Shown here: positions 1 through 8,423 of the stretch, piece after piece
Layout of the letters: each line of letters starts with the position of its first letter
How positions within the stretch are numbered: position 1 is the stretch's first letter
NCBI GenBank assembly: GCA_903823215.1
Contig: CAIJRY010000068.1
Coordinates: 1 to 37,513 of the forward strand
Reading direction: 5' to 3'
Length of the DNA: 37,513 nucleotides
From: an uncultured Spartobacteria bacterium
Lineage (GTDB): Bacteria; Verrucomicrobiota; Verrucomicrobiia; Chthoniobacterales; UBA6821
Translations under genes and position numbers: made by a program
The notes under the pieces: generated by a model
The model's database searches: none
What the model saw: only the letters and a program-made list of their open reading frames with translations
What the model was told of the DNA's origin: nothing

Positions 1-78
1 CCCCACCTTGGAGGCAATCTCATTAAGATCGACATCCTCACACTTCAACAACCCATCAACATAACGAAAAGAATGCAT
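1..78 (-). CDS. lysA: Diaminopimelate decarboxylase, N-terminal fragment (probable)
   Basis: Only the first 26 codons lie in the window; the gene continues past base 1. The reading begins MHSFRYVDGLLKCEDV and continues DLNEIASKVG. That matches the usual opening of LysA proteins: an aromatic-rich start, then an E/D-V-x-L-x-x-IA-x-x-VG segment just before the PLP-binding barrel. LysA decarboxylates meso-diaminopimelate to L-lysine with pyridoxal phosphate in the cytosol. The start is the ATG at 76-78, and no convincing ribosome binding site precedes it. It diverges from the phoH-like gene across a 389-bp spacer. The assignment rests on a short segment, so another member of the ornithine/DAP decarboxylase family is possible. 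Confidence 0.66.
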   Translation of the reverse strand, partial: MHSFRYVDGLLKCEDVDLNEIASKVG

Positions 79-93
79 GTGGCGGAAAAGGGT

Positions 94-195
94 AAATGAA
101 AAATGAAAAATGAAAAATGAATAAGCCCGGGAGAGAGGTTCTTTTTCCTCTCGTTGTTTTATTCTTCATTTTGCATTTTTCCTTCTTCATTTTCC
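94..195. repeat. Heptamer tract and imperfect inverted repeat in the lysA/phoH spacer
   Basis: Bases 94-121 are four head-to-tail copies of the heptamer AAATGAA. Bases 157-195 carry a related sequence in the opposite orientation (TTCATTTTGCATTTTTCC and so on), so the two arms could fold into a long imperfect AT-rich hairpin. Its centre holds a small stem, GAGAGG (133-138) with CCTCTC (147-152), followed by GTTGTTTT, which looks like a weak intrinsic terminator on the plus strand. A terminator is unexpected between divergent genes, so this may be a dispersed intergenic repeat instead. Confidence 0.6.
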
Positions 196-212
196 TCCAC
201 TCACCACTACCC

Positions 213-260
213 ATTGTGGTCAAGTGACAATATTGCCACAATTTTGTGGTTGAATTGTGG
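213..260. promoter_or_regulatory. Clustered palindromic half-sites, possible operator
   Basis: Four TTGTGG or CCACAA hexamers fall within 48 bp: ATTGTGG at 213-219, CCACAA at 236-241, TTGTGG at 244-249 and ATTGTGG at 254-260. The middle two form a palindrome with 6-bp arms and a 2-bp centre. It overlaps a second palindrome, GTGACAATATTGCCAC at 224-239, which has one mismatched pair. Such symmetry between divergent genes is typical of a dimeric regulator site. No regulator is identifiable from the sequence, so the operator role is inference. Confidence 0.35.
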
Positions 261-467
261 GGCCCACGCTGCAATACAGAAACGAATTGAGTTCCTCCTG
301 CCACCAGATTTCTACGGTGTGGTTCGAGCATTCCCAAAATTTCAGGGAAGCTCCCACGGGCAGTTTCGTCTCGCCACTCCTCGATTGTCCCGGAGTCGAG
401 GTCATACCCCTGGAACGATTTCACCCGCAGTCACGCAGCAATTCACACCTACAACCCAAATAACATC

Positions 468-2003
468 ATGCACCGAACCGCCTCGATGGAAACTCCCGAA
501 GAACAGAGCTCTTTCTTCCCAACCCCATCGAAACGGGATCGAATGAAGACCCCCGGCCTCGTGAAGAATTTTGTCCTCGATACCAATGTCCTGCTGCATG
601 ACCCGCATTGCCTCAACCTCTTTGAGAACAACCACCTCTTCATTCCCGTCGAGGTGCTCGGTGAACTGGATCGCTTTAAGAACGAACAGACCGAGCGCGG
701 AGCCAACGCCCGCACCGTGCATCGTTTTCTAACTCAGATTTTCGACCATCAGACCAAAAAAGTCACCAAGGGAGTCAAAACCACTGGCGGAGGGAGTGTC
801 CGCATCTATATCAATGATGCCCTGCGCAGAGAGCGCCTCAGCCCTGCAATGCGCCGTTTCGCCAAGATTTTCCCAGACAAGGAACCTGTTGATCACCGCA
901 TCATGGCCGCCTGCATTTCCCTGCAGGAGACTGATGAAAACCCCACCATCCTCGTCACCAAGGATCTCAACATGCAACTCAAGGCGATGTCGGTCGGCAT
1001 CACCTGTCAGGATTACCTCAACGACAAGGTGGCCGCTTCCGAAGTCGAGGATCTTGAGATACGCACCATTAACGTCGAGGCGCATGAGCTTCAGCGATTT
1101 GGCAGCTCCAATCAGCTCGATCTTGAAGTCGCCAGAACCGGCCCTCTGGAGATCAACGAGTATGTCCTTCTCTCCGCTTCGGCGCAGAAGCTCATGCCCG
1201 CGCGACATGTCGGAGGTGGACATTTCATCCGGCTTAAGGTTCCACACAGCCTCCAGATGCCCAGAGGCATCGAATTGAAGGCTGCAAATCTGGGCCAGCT
1301 TTGCTTCCTGGATGCTCTGCTCGATCCGACCATCTCGTTGATCACCTGCTATGGACAAGCAGGAACGGGCAAGACCCTCATCGCAGTCGGTGCAGGTCTC
1401 TGGCTCACCACGCAGAAGGAATACAACGGCATGACCGTCAGCCGCCCTGTGGTCGCCATGGGGGAGACGCTGGGCTTTCTGCCCGGCACTCTGAACGAGA
1501 AGCTCCACCCTTGGCTCCAGTCCATCTACGATGCCTTCGAAGTACTCATGCCACTCCATCCCTATCGCCCCGAAGGACAGGCTGGACAGCATGCCTCGGA
1601 GCGCAAGCAGCAGAAGCGTAAGTCCATACAGCAACAAGATCCAGGTCTCCCAGGACAGAAACCGCTCAAACCCTACGAGCAGCTCATCGAGCGTGGATTG
1701 CTTGAGATCGAGGCCCTCTGCTACATTCGAGGCCGCTCCATCCCGAACCGCTTCTTCGTCCTCGATGAGGCCCAGCAGCTCACCCCGCTGGAAGCCAAGA
1801 CCGTGGTTACTCGTATGTCCAAGGGCTCCAAACTCGTCATGGTCGGCGACCCCGCGCAGATCGACAATCCCTACGTCGATAGCCGCTCCAACGGCCTAGT
1901 GCATACACGCAACCGGCTGCGAGGGCAGAAGCTTACCGCGCACATCTCGCTCACCAAAGGAGAGAGGTCCCCGCTTGCCGAAATGGGTGCCCAGATGATG
2001 TGA
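468..2003 (+). CDS. PIN domain-PhoH family ATPase
   Basis: This cytosolic protein of 511 residues fuses an N-terminal PIN ribonuclease-like domain to a C-terminal PhoH P-loop ATPase, the architecture of PhoH2/YlaK proteins. Those couple NTP-driven RNA unwinding with cleavage. The PIN domain opens with VLDTNVLLHDP, with the acidic metal ligand near D38. Walker A is GQAGTGKT at about residues 296-303, and Walker B is VLDEAQQ with the aspartate near D433. MVGDPAQID follows, a motif typical of PhoH. The reading starts at the ATG at 468; ATGs at 486 and 543 are in frame and no ribosome site decides between them. The first 30 residues are low in recognisable structure, so 543 (486 residues) is a real alternative. 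The GH75 gene follows 46 bp downstream. Confidence 0.93.
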   Translation: MHRTASMETPEEQSSFFPTPSKRDRMKTPGLVKNFVLDTNVLLHDPHCLNLFENNHLFIPVEVLGELDRFKNEQTERGANARTVHRFLTQIFDHQTKKVTKGVKTTGGGSVRIYINDALRRERLSPAMRRFAKIFPDKEPVDHRIMAACISLQETDENPTILVTKDLNMQLKAMSVGITCQDYLNDKVAASEVEDLEIRTINVEAHELQRFGSSNQLDLEVARTGPLEINEYVLLSASAQKLMPARHVGGGHFIRLKVPHSLQMPRGIELKAANLGQLCFLDALLDPTISLITCYGQAGTGKTLIAVGAGLWLTTQKEYNGMTVSRPVVAMGETLGFLPGTLNEKLHPWLQSIYDAFEVLMPLHPYRPEGQAGQHASERKQQKRKSIQQQDPGLPGQKPLKPYEQLIERGLLEIEALCYIRGRSIPNRFFVLDEAQQLTPLEAKTVVTRMSKGSKLVMVGDPAQIDNPYVDSRSNGLVHTRNRLRGQKLTAHISLTKGERSPLAEMGAQMM

Positions 2004-2049
2004 CAGAGGGACTCCTGAATCCTCGTCATCCCTCTACCCCTTGCTTCCC

Positions 2050-2646
2050 ATGTCTCGTCTGCTCGCCACCATCTCCGATCAGGAAATCATCCAACACGAC
2101 AACGGAGCTTTTGGATTTCTTGCAGGACTTACCATTGACGGTGATGGTTCACCCAGGTGCTACGGCCCTGACAATAGCGGACTTGATCATACCGCCAATG
2201 CTGGAAGCATTGGTGACTGGTATGGCATCGTAACCGATGCAGAAGGCGAACCCATTGTTCAGGGAACCACCGATCCGTGCCCCGGAATGTATATCTCCAC
2301 CACCAGCCTTGAGCACCGCCAATATGCGAGCACCGATCCACGCCGCTACATTGATAGCGAGACGGTGGCCTATGTCGTCTGTCCCGGCTCACTTGCCCGC
2401 AAGGCAGCAGGGGCAGTTCTTGGATGTAAGGTTGTTGTTACCAATACGCGCACTGAAAAATCAATCCACGCCGTCTGCGCGGACATCGGCCCCGCGACCC
2501 ATCTTGGAGAGGCCTCCATCCGCACCGCAGAATTACTCGGCATCCCCAGTTCTCCCCGACATGGAGGTACTGAGGATCACATCATCCGATACACCTTCCA
2601 CGCAGGCGAAGCCGCCGAGGGCTATAAACTTCAGCCTCTGGGATAA
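2050..2646 (+). CDS. Glycoside hydrolase family 75 (chitosanase-like) protein
   Basis: The 198-residue product resembles GH75, a family best known from fungal endo-chitosanases that cleave beta-1,4-linked glucosamine polymers. Family-like segments are GLTIDGDGSPRCYGP (residues 26-40), GLDHTANAG (44-52), CPGMYISTTSL (77-87) and CADIGPATHLGEASI (143-157). The last carries D145 and E154, nine residues apart, the spacing of the catalytic Asp/Glu pair described for the fungal enzymes. The chosen start is the ATG at 2050; a TTG nine bases upstream is possible. No signal peptide is visible, which is odd for a polysaccharide hydrolase. It may act inside the cell, or the true start or export route may be missed. 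It converges with the PEP-CTERM gene, leaving 23 bp between stops. Confidence 0.75.
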   Translation: MSRLLATISDQEIIQHDNGAFGFLAGLTIDGDGSPRCYGPDNSGLDHTANAGSIGDWYGIVTDAEGEPIVQGTTDPCPGMYISTTSLEHRQYASTDPRRYIDSETVAYVVCPGSLARKAAGAVLGCKVVVTNTRTEKSIHAVCADIGPATHLGEASIRTAELLGIPSSPRHGGTEDHIIRYTFHAGEAAEGYKLQPLG

Positions 2647-2669
2647 AACCCACCGATCTATGAATGGTA

Positions 2670-4046
2670 TTACACTTGTTTCCGGCGACAGACTGCAAGC
2701 AGCACCAACCCACCGAGTCCGAAGAGCGCGATGGCCGAAGGTTCCGGAACCGGATTTGGAAATCCACCTGCCTGGGCTGAGAAGAAGACAGTACCATTGC
2801 CAACCAGAGAGGAACCATAATCATTAGTCAGGAGTCCCATGTAGCCGTTCTGCGCATCGTAGAGCATGTTGAAAGCATCAAAGACATTCCTCCCCGTGTT
2901 GAAGTAGGAATACCCGTAGGGAGAGGCATTCTGGGAAAAGATTCCGTTCGTTCCTGAATTGGAGAGGTCGATGGCCGATGGGTTGAGAGCGCTGTTGCTG
3001 CCCATATTAATATTATAGCCTACTCCCCCATTCGTTGCCCCGCCTGAGTTCATGAGCTGGACGGTGAAATTTGTCGGAGCGGTCACCAGGTTACTGGCGC
3101 TAATGTATGCATTACTGATCCCGGAATCCATCACGATGCTTCCCGGGGTATTGGTCACCCCGTTGATGACGGTGGTTCCCATCGGTGTCTGCCAGTCAGG
3201 CACGGAGTTGGAGGAGGTAAGGCCGGTAGAATTGAGTTTCGTGTAGGCATACCCAGAAACATTGGTCGCCAGACCAAGTTGGATGCCGTTGGTCTTGACG
3301 ATATAACCCGCAACAAGGTTGCTGCTGGTAAGGTTGATGAGGGGATTGTAAGTTTGGTTTTTATTATTAGCGATCGGACCTGTTGTGGTCGAGTTAGTAG
3401 CTTCTCCAAGATAAAATCCAACTCCGAAGTTCTCTTCATTGGCAAGGTTAGTATTCAAGGCGTAGGAGACGGAGAGCCCCTGATTCACGGTGACACTACC
3501 ACCGGTAAACAAAAGCGTTGTGGTATTGGTAGTGCCAATGATATTGGCGATGACCGTCCCTGAATCCGTAGTGGTCGTGAAGGTGGCGCTGGCATGGTTG
3601 GAATCACAAGTCAAACTCTGGACATCAAGCACCGTGACCGAGGATGTAACCATATCAGCTAGACCGGTCGCCAGGTTCGTCACATTAAAAGTCATGATGG
3701 TAGGGGTCCAATATCCCTGAAAGACACGACCGGAGCTGCTTAGTCCGATTTGACCGGCATAGGAATCAGCATTGGTGAAAGCCGCTCCCAACGCCGTGGA
3801 GGAAGAATAGAACCCTCGCGAACCTGTATCAACTTGCACATTGAAGTTGGTTTTTGTTCCTGTACTCTCCGGCAGGGAGAAGCTGACAAATACATCACCG
3901 CCGTTATTCGGAGTGAATGATCCACTGGAATAGGGAAGGAAATACGAGCTGGTGTTGGTGTATCCCGCATAGGGATCAGCTTGGGCAAAGAGAGCAGAGC
4001 AACCCAGAGTGGCTTGCAGAAGTATGAGGAAAGGGAGTTTTTTCAT
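2670..4046 (-). CDS. PEP-CTERM protein with aspartic-peptidase-like motifs
   Basis: This 458-residue exported protein has a Sec signal peptide (MKKLPFLILLQATLG, likely cut after ALFAQA near residue 23). It ends in a PEP-CTERM sorting signal: PVPEPSAIALFGLGGL, a hydrophobic helix, then CRRKQ. Such tails are processed by an exosortase and are linked to envelope or extracellular polysaccharide. The body is rich in Ser, Thr, Asn and Gly. Two segments resemble the active-site loops of bilobed pepsin-like enzymes: VQVDTGSRGFYSSS (D73) and IVMDSGISNAYIS (D307). GYIVKTNGIQLGLA lies between them. A peptidase role is inference; many PEP-CTERM proteins have no known activity. The gene has its own upstream spacer with a possible promoter. 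Confidence 0.85.
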   Translation of the reverse strand: MKKLPFLILLQATLGCSALFAQADPYAGYTNTSSYFLPYSSGSFTPNNGGDVFVSFSLPESTGTKTNFNVQVDTGSRGFYSSSTALGAAFTNADSYAGQIGLSSSGRVFQGYWTPTIMTFNVTNLATGLADMVTSSVTVLDVQSLTCDSNHASATFTTTTDSGTVIANIIGTTNTTTLLFTGGSVTVNQGLSVSYALNTNLANEENFGVGFYLGEATNSTTTGPIANNKNQTYNPLINLTSSNLVAGYIVKTNGIQLGLATNVSGYAYTKLNSTGLTSSNSVPDWQTPMGTTVINGVTNTPGSIVMDSGISNAYISASNLVTAPTNFTVQLMNSGGATNGGVGYNINMGSNSALNPSAIDLSNSGTNGIFSQNASPYGYSYFNTGRNVFDAFNMLYDAQNGYMGLLTNDYGSSLVGNGTVFFSAQAGGFPNPVPEPSAIALFGLGGLVLLAVCRRKQV

Positions 4047-4082
4047 GGATTCCAGAAAGGTGCGATATGCAAAACGCCGAGC

Positions 4083-4112
4083 GGTATAAATCGCGCAGGC
4101 GAAAAATGTAAA
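4083..4112 (-). promoter_or_regulatory. Possible sigma70-type promoter of the PEP-CTERM gene
   Basis: Read on the minus strand, TTTACA (4112-4107) is followed after 18 bases by TATACC (4088-4083), which ends 36 bases before the ATG at 4046. The boxes match the consensus at 5 of 6 and 4 of 6 positions. The spacer is AT-rich compared with its surroundings. This is pattern matching only. Confidence 0.33.
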
Positions 4113-4124
4113 TGATATAAATTC

Positions 4125-4553
4125 TTAAACTGGCGTGACTCCTTTCTTGATCAGAAGATTGCCGTATTTTCGCATCTCACCCGTCATCACCACGGCATAG
4201 GCCCCACGCGCCCGCTCGTAGAAGGCAAAGCGGTCGATCCGTTCAGGAGATTTGGCCGAGGGAGCGTGGCGATGCACGACCTTCATGTATTGCTCTCCGA
4301 CAGCGGGATCAAGCTGATCGCCCTCCACAGCGGCCATCATCACGAGCGGCGTGGAGTAGCTGTCGAGTTCAAAGAGCGGCAGAATTCCATCCAGCAGGGT
4401 CGTAACATCAAGCCCATCGGCTCTCACGACCCTCTCGTTGAAGGTATGTCCAGGAAAGTGAGCATCGGCGAGGATGATCTCGTCCCCATGACCCATTTCG
4501 GCAAGGATGAGCAGAAGTTCGGGACTGATGCAGGGATGGATTCCTTTGAGCAT
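4125..4553 (-). CDS. fucU: RbsD/FucU family sugar mutarotase
   Basis: The product has 142 residues, the usual length of L-fucose mutarotase FucU. These enzymes interconvert the anomers of fucose or ribose and form cytosolic decamers. Typical segments are [14 protein letters not shown], the [19 protein letters not shown] block with its conserved histidines and aspartates, and the C-terminal [20 protein letters not shown], where Tyr and Asn close the sugar site. The start is the ATG at 4551-4553, preceded by a good ribosome site (TAGGAG, 7 bases upstream). A longer reading from 4589 would bury that site. It lies 61 bp after the U32 gene on the same strand. FucU fits better than RbsD because of the TGEMRKYGN ending, but the substrate is not proven. 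Confidence 0.85.
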   Translation of the reverse strand: MLKGIHPCISPELLLILAEMGHGDEIILADAHFPGHTFNERVVRADGLDVTTLLDGILPLFELDSYSTPLVMMAAVEGDQLDPAVGEQYMKVVHRHAPSAKSPERIDRFAFYERARGAYAVVMTGEMRKYGNLLIKKGVTPV

Positions 4554-4614
4554 GATCACTCTCCTAGCCCCTATGCCCCACCTTGACAAGTCAGCACAAA
4601 AGTTGGGTCGGTCT

Positions 4615-7068
4615 TCAGGGGGTTCGGAGTGTTCCTGCCGTCACTCCCAGCTGTGCCCTCGCACGGAGGGAACGCCAGGTTTCCGAGCCTTGGGTATCGC
4701 CGATCAGAAGGGCTTTGTAAGCATTGAGGATGGCCCTGGTTTGTGCGGCATCCTCTTCCAGCAGTTCGACACGGTAGTTGCGCAATCCCACGGCATGGAG
4801 TTCACGGTGATAGTCGGCTCCCGTCTGGGCTATGGCATTGAAGAGGGTATTGCGACAGCCGACATCGGCTCGAAGGGGATGTCTCATCCCGACTCGATCC
4901 TTGAGATGGAGGCGATGGATGTCACAGGGGCGACCGCAGTTGGTATGATCGGTTCCCTCGGAGAGGAACGCCGCAAAGACGCAATGCTCCATGTGAAACA
5001 TCGGCATGTGCTGATGGATCGTCAGTTCAAACCACTCGGGGGGTGCCTCCCTCAGGAGATCGAGCACCTGGGCGATATTGAGATCGTAGCTGATCGTGAC
5101 GCGCTTCAATCCCTGACTCATGAAGAACTGCGCGGAGAGAGGATTGGAAATATTGAGGGAAAAGTCTCCGATGCACTCCAACTCACTCCCTGCAAAGTGG
5201 GTGATCGCGCCGAGATTGCGGATAAGCACGCCATCGGGGGCAGCATTTTCGATCAGCTTGAAGAATCCCTCCTCCGCAGCTTTTTGAATGCGCGGAGTTG
5301 CAAGCAGGATGCGTGCCTTGGGACTGCCGCCACCCGCAGTGCGTTCATGTTCGCTCACCAAAGCCACGGCCTCTTTGTAGCGGCGGATATCCTCAAAGTC
5401 GGCGTAGAGTTCCGTAATATTGCAATCAAGCGCAGCCTCCAGCTGCTCCATGGAGCGGCAGAGCACATGCAACACAGATTGTCTTCCAGACTCAGCCCCG
5501 GACACGACGGGTGCTGACCGATCATAGAGTTCATGCCATGAGGCTGCTACCTCAGTTCGTGGGAGATTCCGAGCCACGACCATCTTCTCCATCAGATCAC
5601 GCCGCATCCGATTGATCTCAGAAAGCGGCAGGATGACATTTTCTTCGATTTGAAAATGCAGCTCCCGAAGAGCAAATCCACTCTCCGAGGTTTTACTCAA
5701 CTGAGCACGCAGTTTTTCGTCACTCAGCGGTGCCGTGCGGGCTGCCTCAAGCAGGATCGCGGAACGGATGGTAATGCCTGATGAGGTGATCTCCAAGGGT
5801 TCCCCCACCCGGCCTGAAACAGTCACATCGAAGGGCTCTGCCTTGCGCGCATCGATGCGTCCGGCATAAGAATTGCGGAGGCGTTTGTCTAGCTCAGGAT
5901 CGTCGGTTTTCCAGACACGATCTCCGATGTTGAGACGACTTGGGTCGAGATGCCCGTGCCGGAAATAGAAGCGACTCCCACGGATTTCGAAAATACGACC
6001 TCCCTGCTCATGGTCGGTATCCTCTCCGGTGTCAAAGACCACGCCATCACCCGGTCTGAGAGGAACCTTTGTTTCAAAAGCAATGTAGTCCTGATTGATC
6101 TCGGCAATTGTTCCCAGAAAGGGGCCGCGCTTCTTCCCGAAGCGGGCATGAACGAGTGCCTGATGATCTACCCCGTGCAACCATCCACTGTAGAGTCCTC
6201 GGGAGAAGGCCATCTCCAACTGATAAAGATCCTCTTCACTTGCTTCCTGAGCCCGACCCGCCAAGGCCGCATCGATAGCCTTCCGATAAACCTGGCAGAC
6301 GGCAGCAACATACTCTGGTGACTTGAGCCGTCCCTCGATCTTGAAACTCGTGACGCCACATTCCAGAAGCTTCGGAATATCATTCACCGCCGCGAGATCC
6401 TGCGGAGAGAGGAGATAACGCCTGTCTCCGAGATCACGCAGGACTCCATCGACGATGAGTTCATACGGCATCCGGCATGCTTGGGCGCACTCGCCACGGT
6501 TGGCGCTCCGCTGACCGAGAGACTCACTGGTGAGGCACTGACCCGAGTAGGCCACGCAGAGTGCTCCATGGACAAAAACTTCCAGTGGCATCCGCACCGG
6601 ATCAAATCGTTTTAATTCCCTCAACGACAACTCCCGCGCCAGCACACATCGGGTGATGCCAAGACCCCTCGCCACCTCCACCCCCTGCGGAGAGGTCAGT
6701 GTCATCTGTGTCGAGGCATGGATGGGAAGCTCTGGCACGACCGCTGCGGCCAAACGCACGAGTCCTATATCCTGAACGATCAGGGCATCGACTCCGCCAC
6801 GGTTGAGCAAGCGGAGATAATCAACTGCGGCATCCAGTTCACCGGTGAAGACAAGAGTGTTGAGTGTCACATAGGCCTTCACCCCATGCCGGTGACAGAA
6901 ATCAACGACCTCAGGCAATTCCTCCTCGGTAAAGTTATCGGCCCTGATGCGTGCATTGAAGCGAGGGAGGCCGAAGAAGACGGCGTCGGCTCCGTTGGCG
7001 ACAGCCGCTTTCAGGCAATCCCATCCTCCGGCAGGGGCGAGAAGTTCGGGATGTTCGGTTGGTTCCAT
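4615..7068 (-). CDS. Peptidase U32 family protein, RlhA-like
   Basis: This 817-residue cytosolic protein belongs to the U32 family, whose best-studied members are RNA hydroxylation enzymes rather than peptidases (RlhA makes 5-hydroxycytidine in 23S rRNA; TrhP acts on tRNA). The N-terminal barrel starts [20 protein letters not shown]. The signature region has four cysteines at 171, 178, 194 and 198 (in CVAYSGQCL and [12 protein letters not shown]), expected iron-sulfur ligands. The C-terminal half matches the longer DUF3656-containing members and carries another Cys-rich stretch ([19 protein letters not shown]). It is longer than E. coli RlhA (about 650 residues). The start ATG has a strong ribosome site (GGAGGG) and sits 3 bp after the thiS stop codon. 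The exact RNA target is unknown. Confidence 0.88.
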   Translation of the reverse strand: MEPTEHPELLAPAGGWDCLKAAVANGADAVFFGLPRFNARIRADNFTEEELPEVVDFCHRHGVKAYVTLNTLVFTGELDAAVDYLRLLNRGGVDALIVQDIGLVRLAAAVVPELPIHASTQMTLTSPQGVEVARGLGITRCVLARELSLRELKRFDPVRMPLEVFVHGALCVAYSGQCLTSESLGQRSANRGECAQACRMPYELIVDGVLRDLGDRRYLLSPQDLAAVNDIPKLLECGVTSFKIEGRLKSPEYVAAVCQVYRKAIDAALAGRAQEASEEDLYQLEMAFSRGLYSGWLHGVDHQALVHARFGKKRGPFLGTIAEINQDYIAFETKVPLRPGDGVVFDTGEDTDHEQGGRIFEIRGSRFYFRHGHLDPSRLNIGDRVWKTDDPELDKRLRNSYAGRIDARKAEPFDVTVSGRVGEPLEITSSGITIRSAILLEAARTAPLSDEKLRAQLSKTSESGFALRELHFQIEENVILPLSEINRMRRDLMEKMVVARNLPRTEVAASWHELYDRSAPVVSGAESGRQSVLHVLCRSMEQLEAALDCNITELYADFEDIRRYKEAVALVSEHERTAGGGSPKARILLATPRIQKAAEEGFFKLIENAAPDGVLIRNLGAITHFAGSELECIGDFSLNISNPLSAQFFMSQGLKRVTISYDLNIAQVLDLLREAPPEWFELTIHQHMPMFHMEHCVFAAFLSEGTDHTNCGRPCDIHRLHLKDRVGMRHPLRADVGCRNTLFNAIAQTGADYHRELHAVGLRNYRVELLEEDAAQTRAILNAYKALLIGDTQGSETWRSLRARAQLGVTAGTLRTP

Positions 7069-7071
7069 GAG

Positions 7072-7272
7072 TCACCCTCCCGCCGCCACCTTCATCAGTT
7101 CGAAGCGATCTCCATCGGAAATGATAATTTCCTGCCATTCCGAACGAGTGAGAGCTGCGCCGTTGTATTCCACAAGCATCAGAGGCGTGGGAAGATCGAG
7201 CTCTGCAAACAAGCCATCAAGATCAGTCGCACTCGTTTCCCTCAACTCCCCGTTGACCGTTATCCTTCTCAT
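7072..7272 (-). CDS. thiS: Sulfur carrier protein ThiS
   Basis: This 66-residue ubiquitin-fold protein ends in the diglycine (KVAAGG) that is adenylated and thiocarboxylated to carry sulfur for the thiazole ring of thiamine. MRRITVNGEL at the start and the LMLVEYNGAAL segment are typical. Length is normal for the family. The start ATG overlaps the thiH stop by four bases (ATGA), so translation is probably coupled. The U32 gene follows 3 bp downstream. ThiG and ThiF, which normally act on ThiS, are not in the window. Confidence 0.9.
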   Translation of the reverse strand: MRRITVNGELRETSATDLDGLFAELDLPTPLMLVEYNGAALTRSEWQEIIISDGDRFELMKVAAGG

Positions 7273-8390
7273 GCTGTACTTCCCAAAATAGCCACATCCC
7301 AGTCTTTCCAGACAGGTTCCAGTCCCCGCGCCCTCAACATCGAAGCCACCTCGAAGGAACTCCGTTCATCTCCTATAGAAAATTGTTCCGTGGCCGTCGT
7401 TGCGGAACAGGAACTCTCCACTTTGCGGCCCCTCAATGTTTCGTGCAGCTGATCGGCTCCCTGCCCCGTATAACCACCAGGCTCAGTGTGGCTCCCGGCA
7501 CTCATCATCGTCACTCCGAGCGTGGAAAGCGCATCGCGTAGCGGTGCCGGTTCCCGTGTGCTCAAGACGATGCCGACCTGGGGAAAGGTGATGCGCAGGG
7601 CGCAGAGCAACTGGGTGAATTCCCGATCTTTGAAGGGATGCTTCGGCTCGAAGGAACCGGCTGCGGGACGCAATCTGGGCATGCTGACTGTTAGTTGGGA
7701 CTTCCAGCAGACACGCTGAAGATGGAAGAGATGGGCGGCGAGTGCCACAGCCTCCCTCCGCCATTCCGAAAGACCGAACAGCACGCCGATACCAAGCCGT
7801 CGAAATCCCGCCTCATAGCCTCTCTCCGCAGTATCAAGGCGCCAGTCGTAATCCTTTTTGGGCCCTGCCGTGTGGAGTTCGCGATAGGCCTCGCGATCAT
7901 AGGTCTCCTGATAAACGACGAGTCCCTCGGCTCCGGCCTCCACCAAGGGACGATATTCCTCCGCCTCCATCGGCGCCACTTCGAGGGAGATGCTGGGAAT
8001 TTCTCTGGAGAGTCGCCTGATGCATTGCTCCATGTAACCGCCGGAGACAAATTTGGGATGTTCTCCCGCCACAAGCAGCACATTGCGAAACCCCTCCTGC
8101 GCAAGATGCCTCGCCTCGACGGCCATCTGCTCCACCTCCAGCGTCACCCTCATGATGGCGTTGTCGCGGGAAAATCCGCAGTAGGCGCAGTTATTGATGC
8201 ACTCGTTGGAGAGATAGAGTGGGGCAAACATGCGCATCGTCCTCCCAAAATAGCGGCGGGTCAGAGCCATCGATCTGCAGGCCATCTCCTCAAGGGCTCG
8301 ATCGCTACACGGTTCAAGCAATCGGCGAAATGCCGTCAGCTCTGATGTTGGGGCAGCCAGAATCGAATCAATCTGTGCGGAAAAAGACAT
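7269..8390 (-). CDS. thiH: 2-iminoacetate synthase ThiH (radical SAM)
   Basis: ThiH cleaves tyrosine with S-adenosylmethionine radical chemistry to give dehydroglycine (2-iminoacetate) for thiazole synthesis. The product has 373 residues from the ATG at 8390, close to the 377 of the E. coli enzyme. The radical SAM cluster motif is CINNCAYCGF (C64, C68, C71), preceded by APLYLSNE, a ThiH signature. A TTG at 8408 would add six residues and has a GAGGGG upstream, so the start is not certain. It overlaps thiS by four bases and lies 33 bp after the GT9 gene, in what looks like a common transcript. ThiH usually works with ThiG, which is not visible here. Confidence 0.92.
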   Translation of the reverse strand: MSFSAQIDSILAAPTSELTAFRRLLEPCSDRALEEMACRSMALTRRYFGRTMRMFAPLYLSNECINNCAYCGFSRDNAIMRVTLEVEQMAVEARHLAQEGFRNVLLVAGEHPKFVSGGYMEQCIRRLSREIPSISLEVAPMEAEEYRPLVEAGAEGLVVYQETYDREAYRELHTAGPKKDYDWRLDTAERGYEAGFRRLGIGVLFGLSEWRREAVALAAHLFHLQRVCWKSQLTVSMPRLRPAAGSFEPKHPFKDREFTQLLCALRITFPQVGIVLSTREPAPLRDALSTLGVTMMSAGSHTEPGGYTGQGADQLHETLRGRKVESSCSATTATEQFSIGDERSSFEVASMLRARGLEPVWKDWDVAILGSTA

Positions 8391-8423
8391 TCTCAGATTA
8401 AGATGCAAGATACCCCTCGGTTT

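Larger units (their letters stand above)
79..467. other. 389-bp divergent intergenic region
   Basis: This spacer separates lysA (minus) from the phoH-like gene (plus). It holds the heptamer/inverted repeat at 94-195 and a cluster of TTGTGG/CCACAA half-sites at 213-260. The rest (about 261-467) shows no gene or RNA that I recognise. Open frames exist here on both strands, but none has a plausible start with a ribosome site or a familiar sequence. Confidence 0.5.

Noticed and set aside
56-424. 122-codon minus-strand frame in the lysA/phoH spacer
   Set aside because: It starts with GTG, runs through the heptamer tract (low-complexity Lys/Phe-rich end) and overlaps the lysA start. The first 70 residues look somewhat protein-like, so a gene remnant cannot be excluded, but there is no support.
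729-1637. 302-codon minus-strand frame inside the PIN-PhoH gene
   Set aside because: It is a shadow of the real gene; the plus strand carries the conserved ATPase and PIN motifs.
4507-5517. Long plus-strand frame opposite the U32 gene (336 codons)
   Set aside because: It lies antisense to the well-supported U32 and fucU genes and has no recognisable motif.
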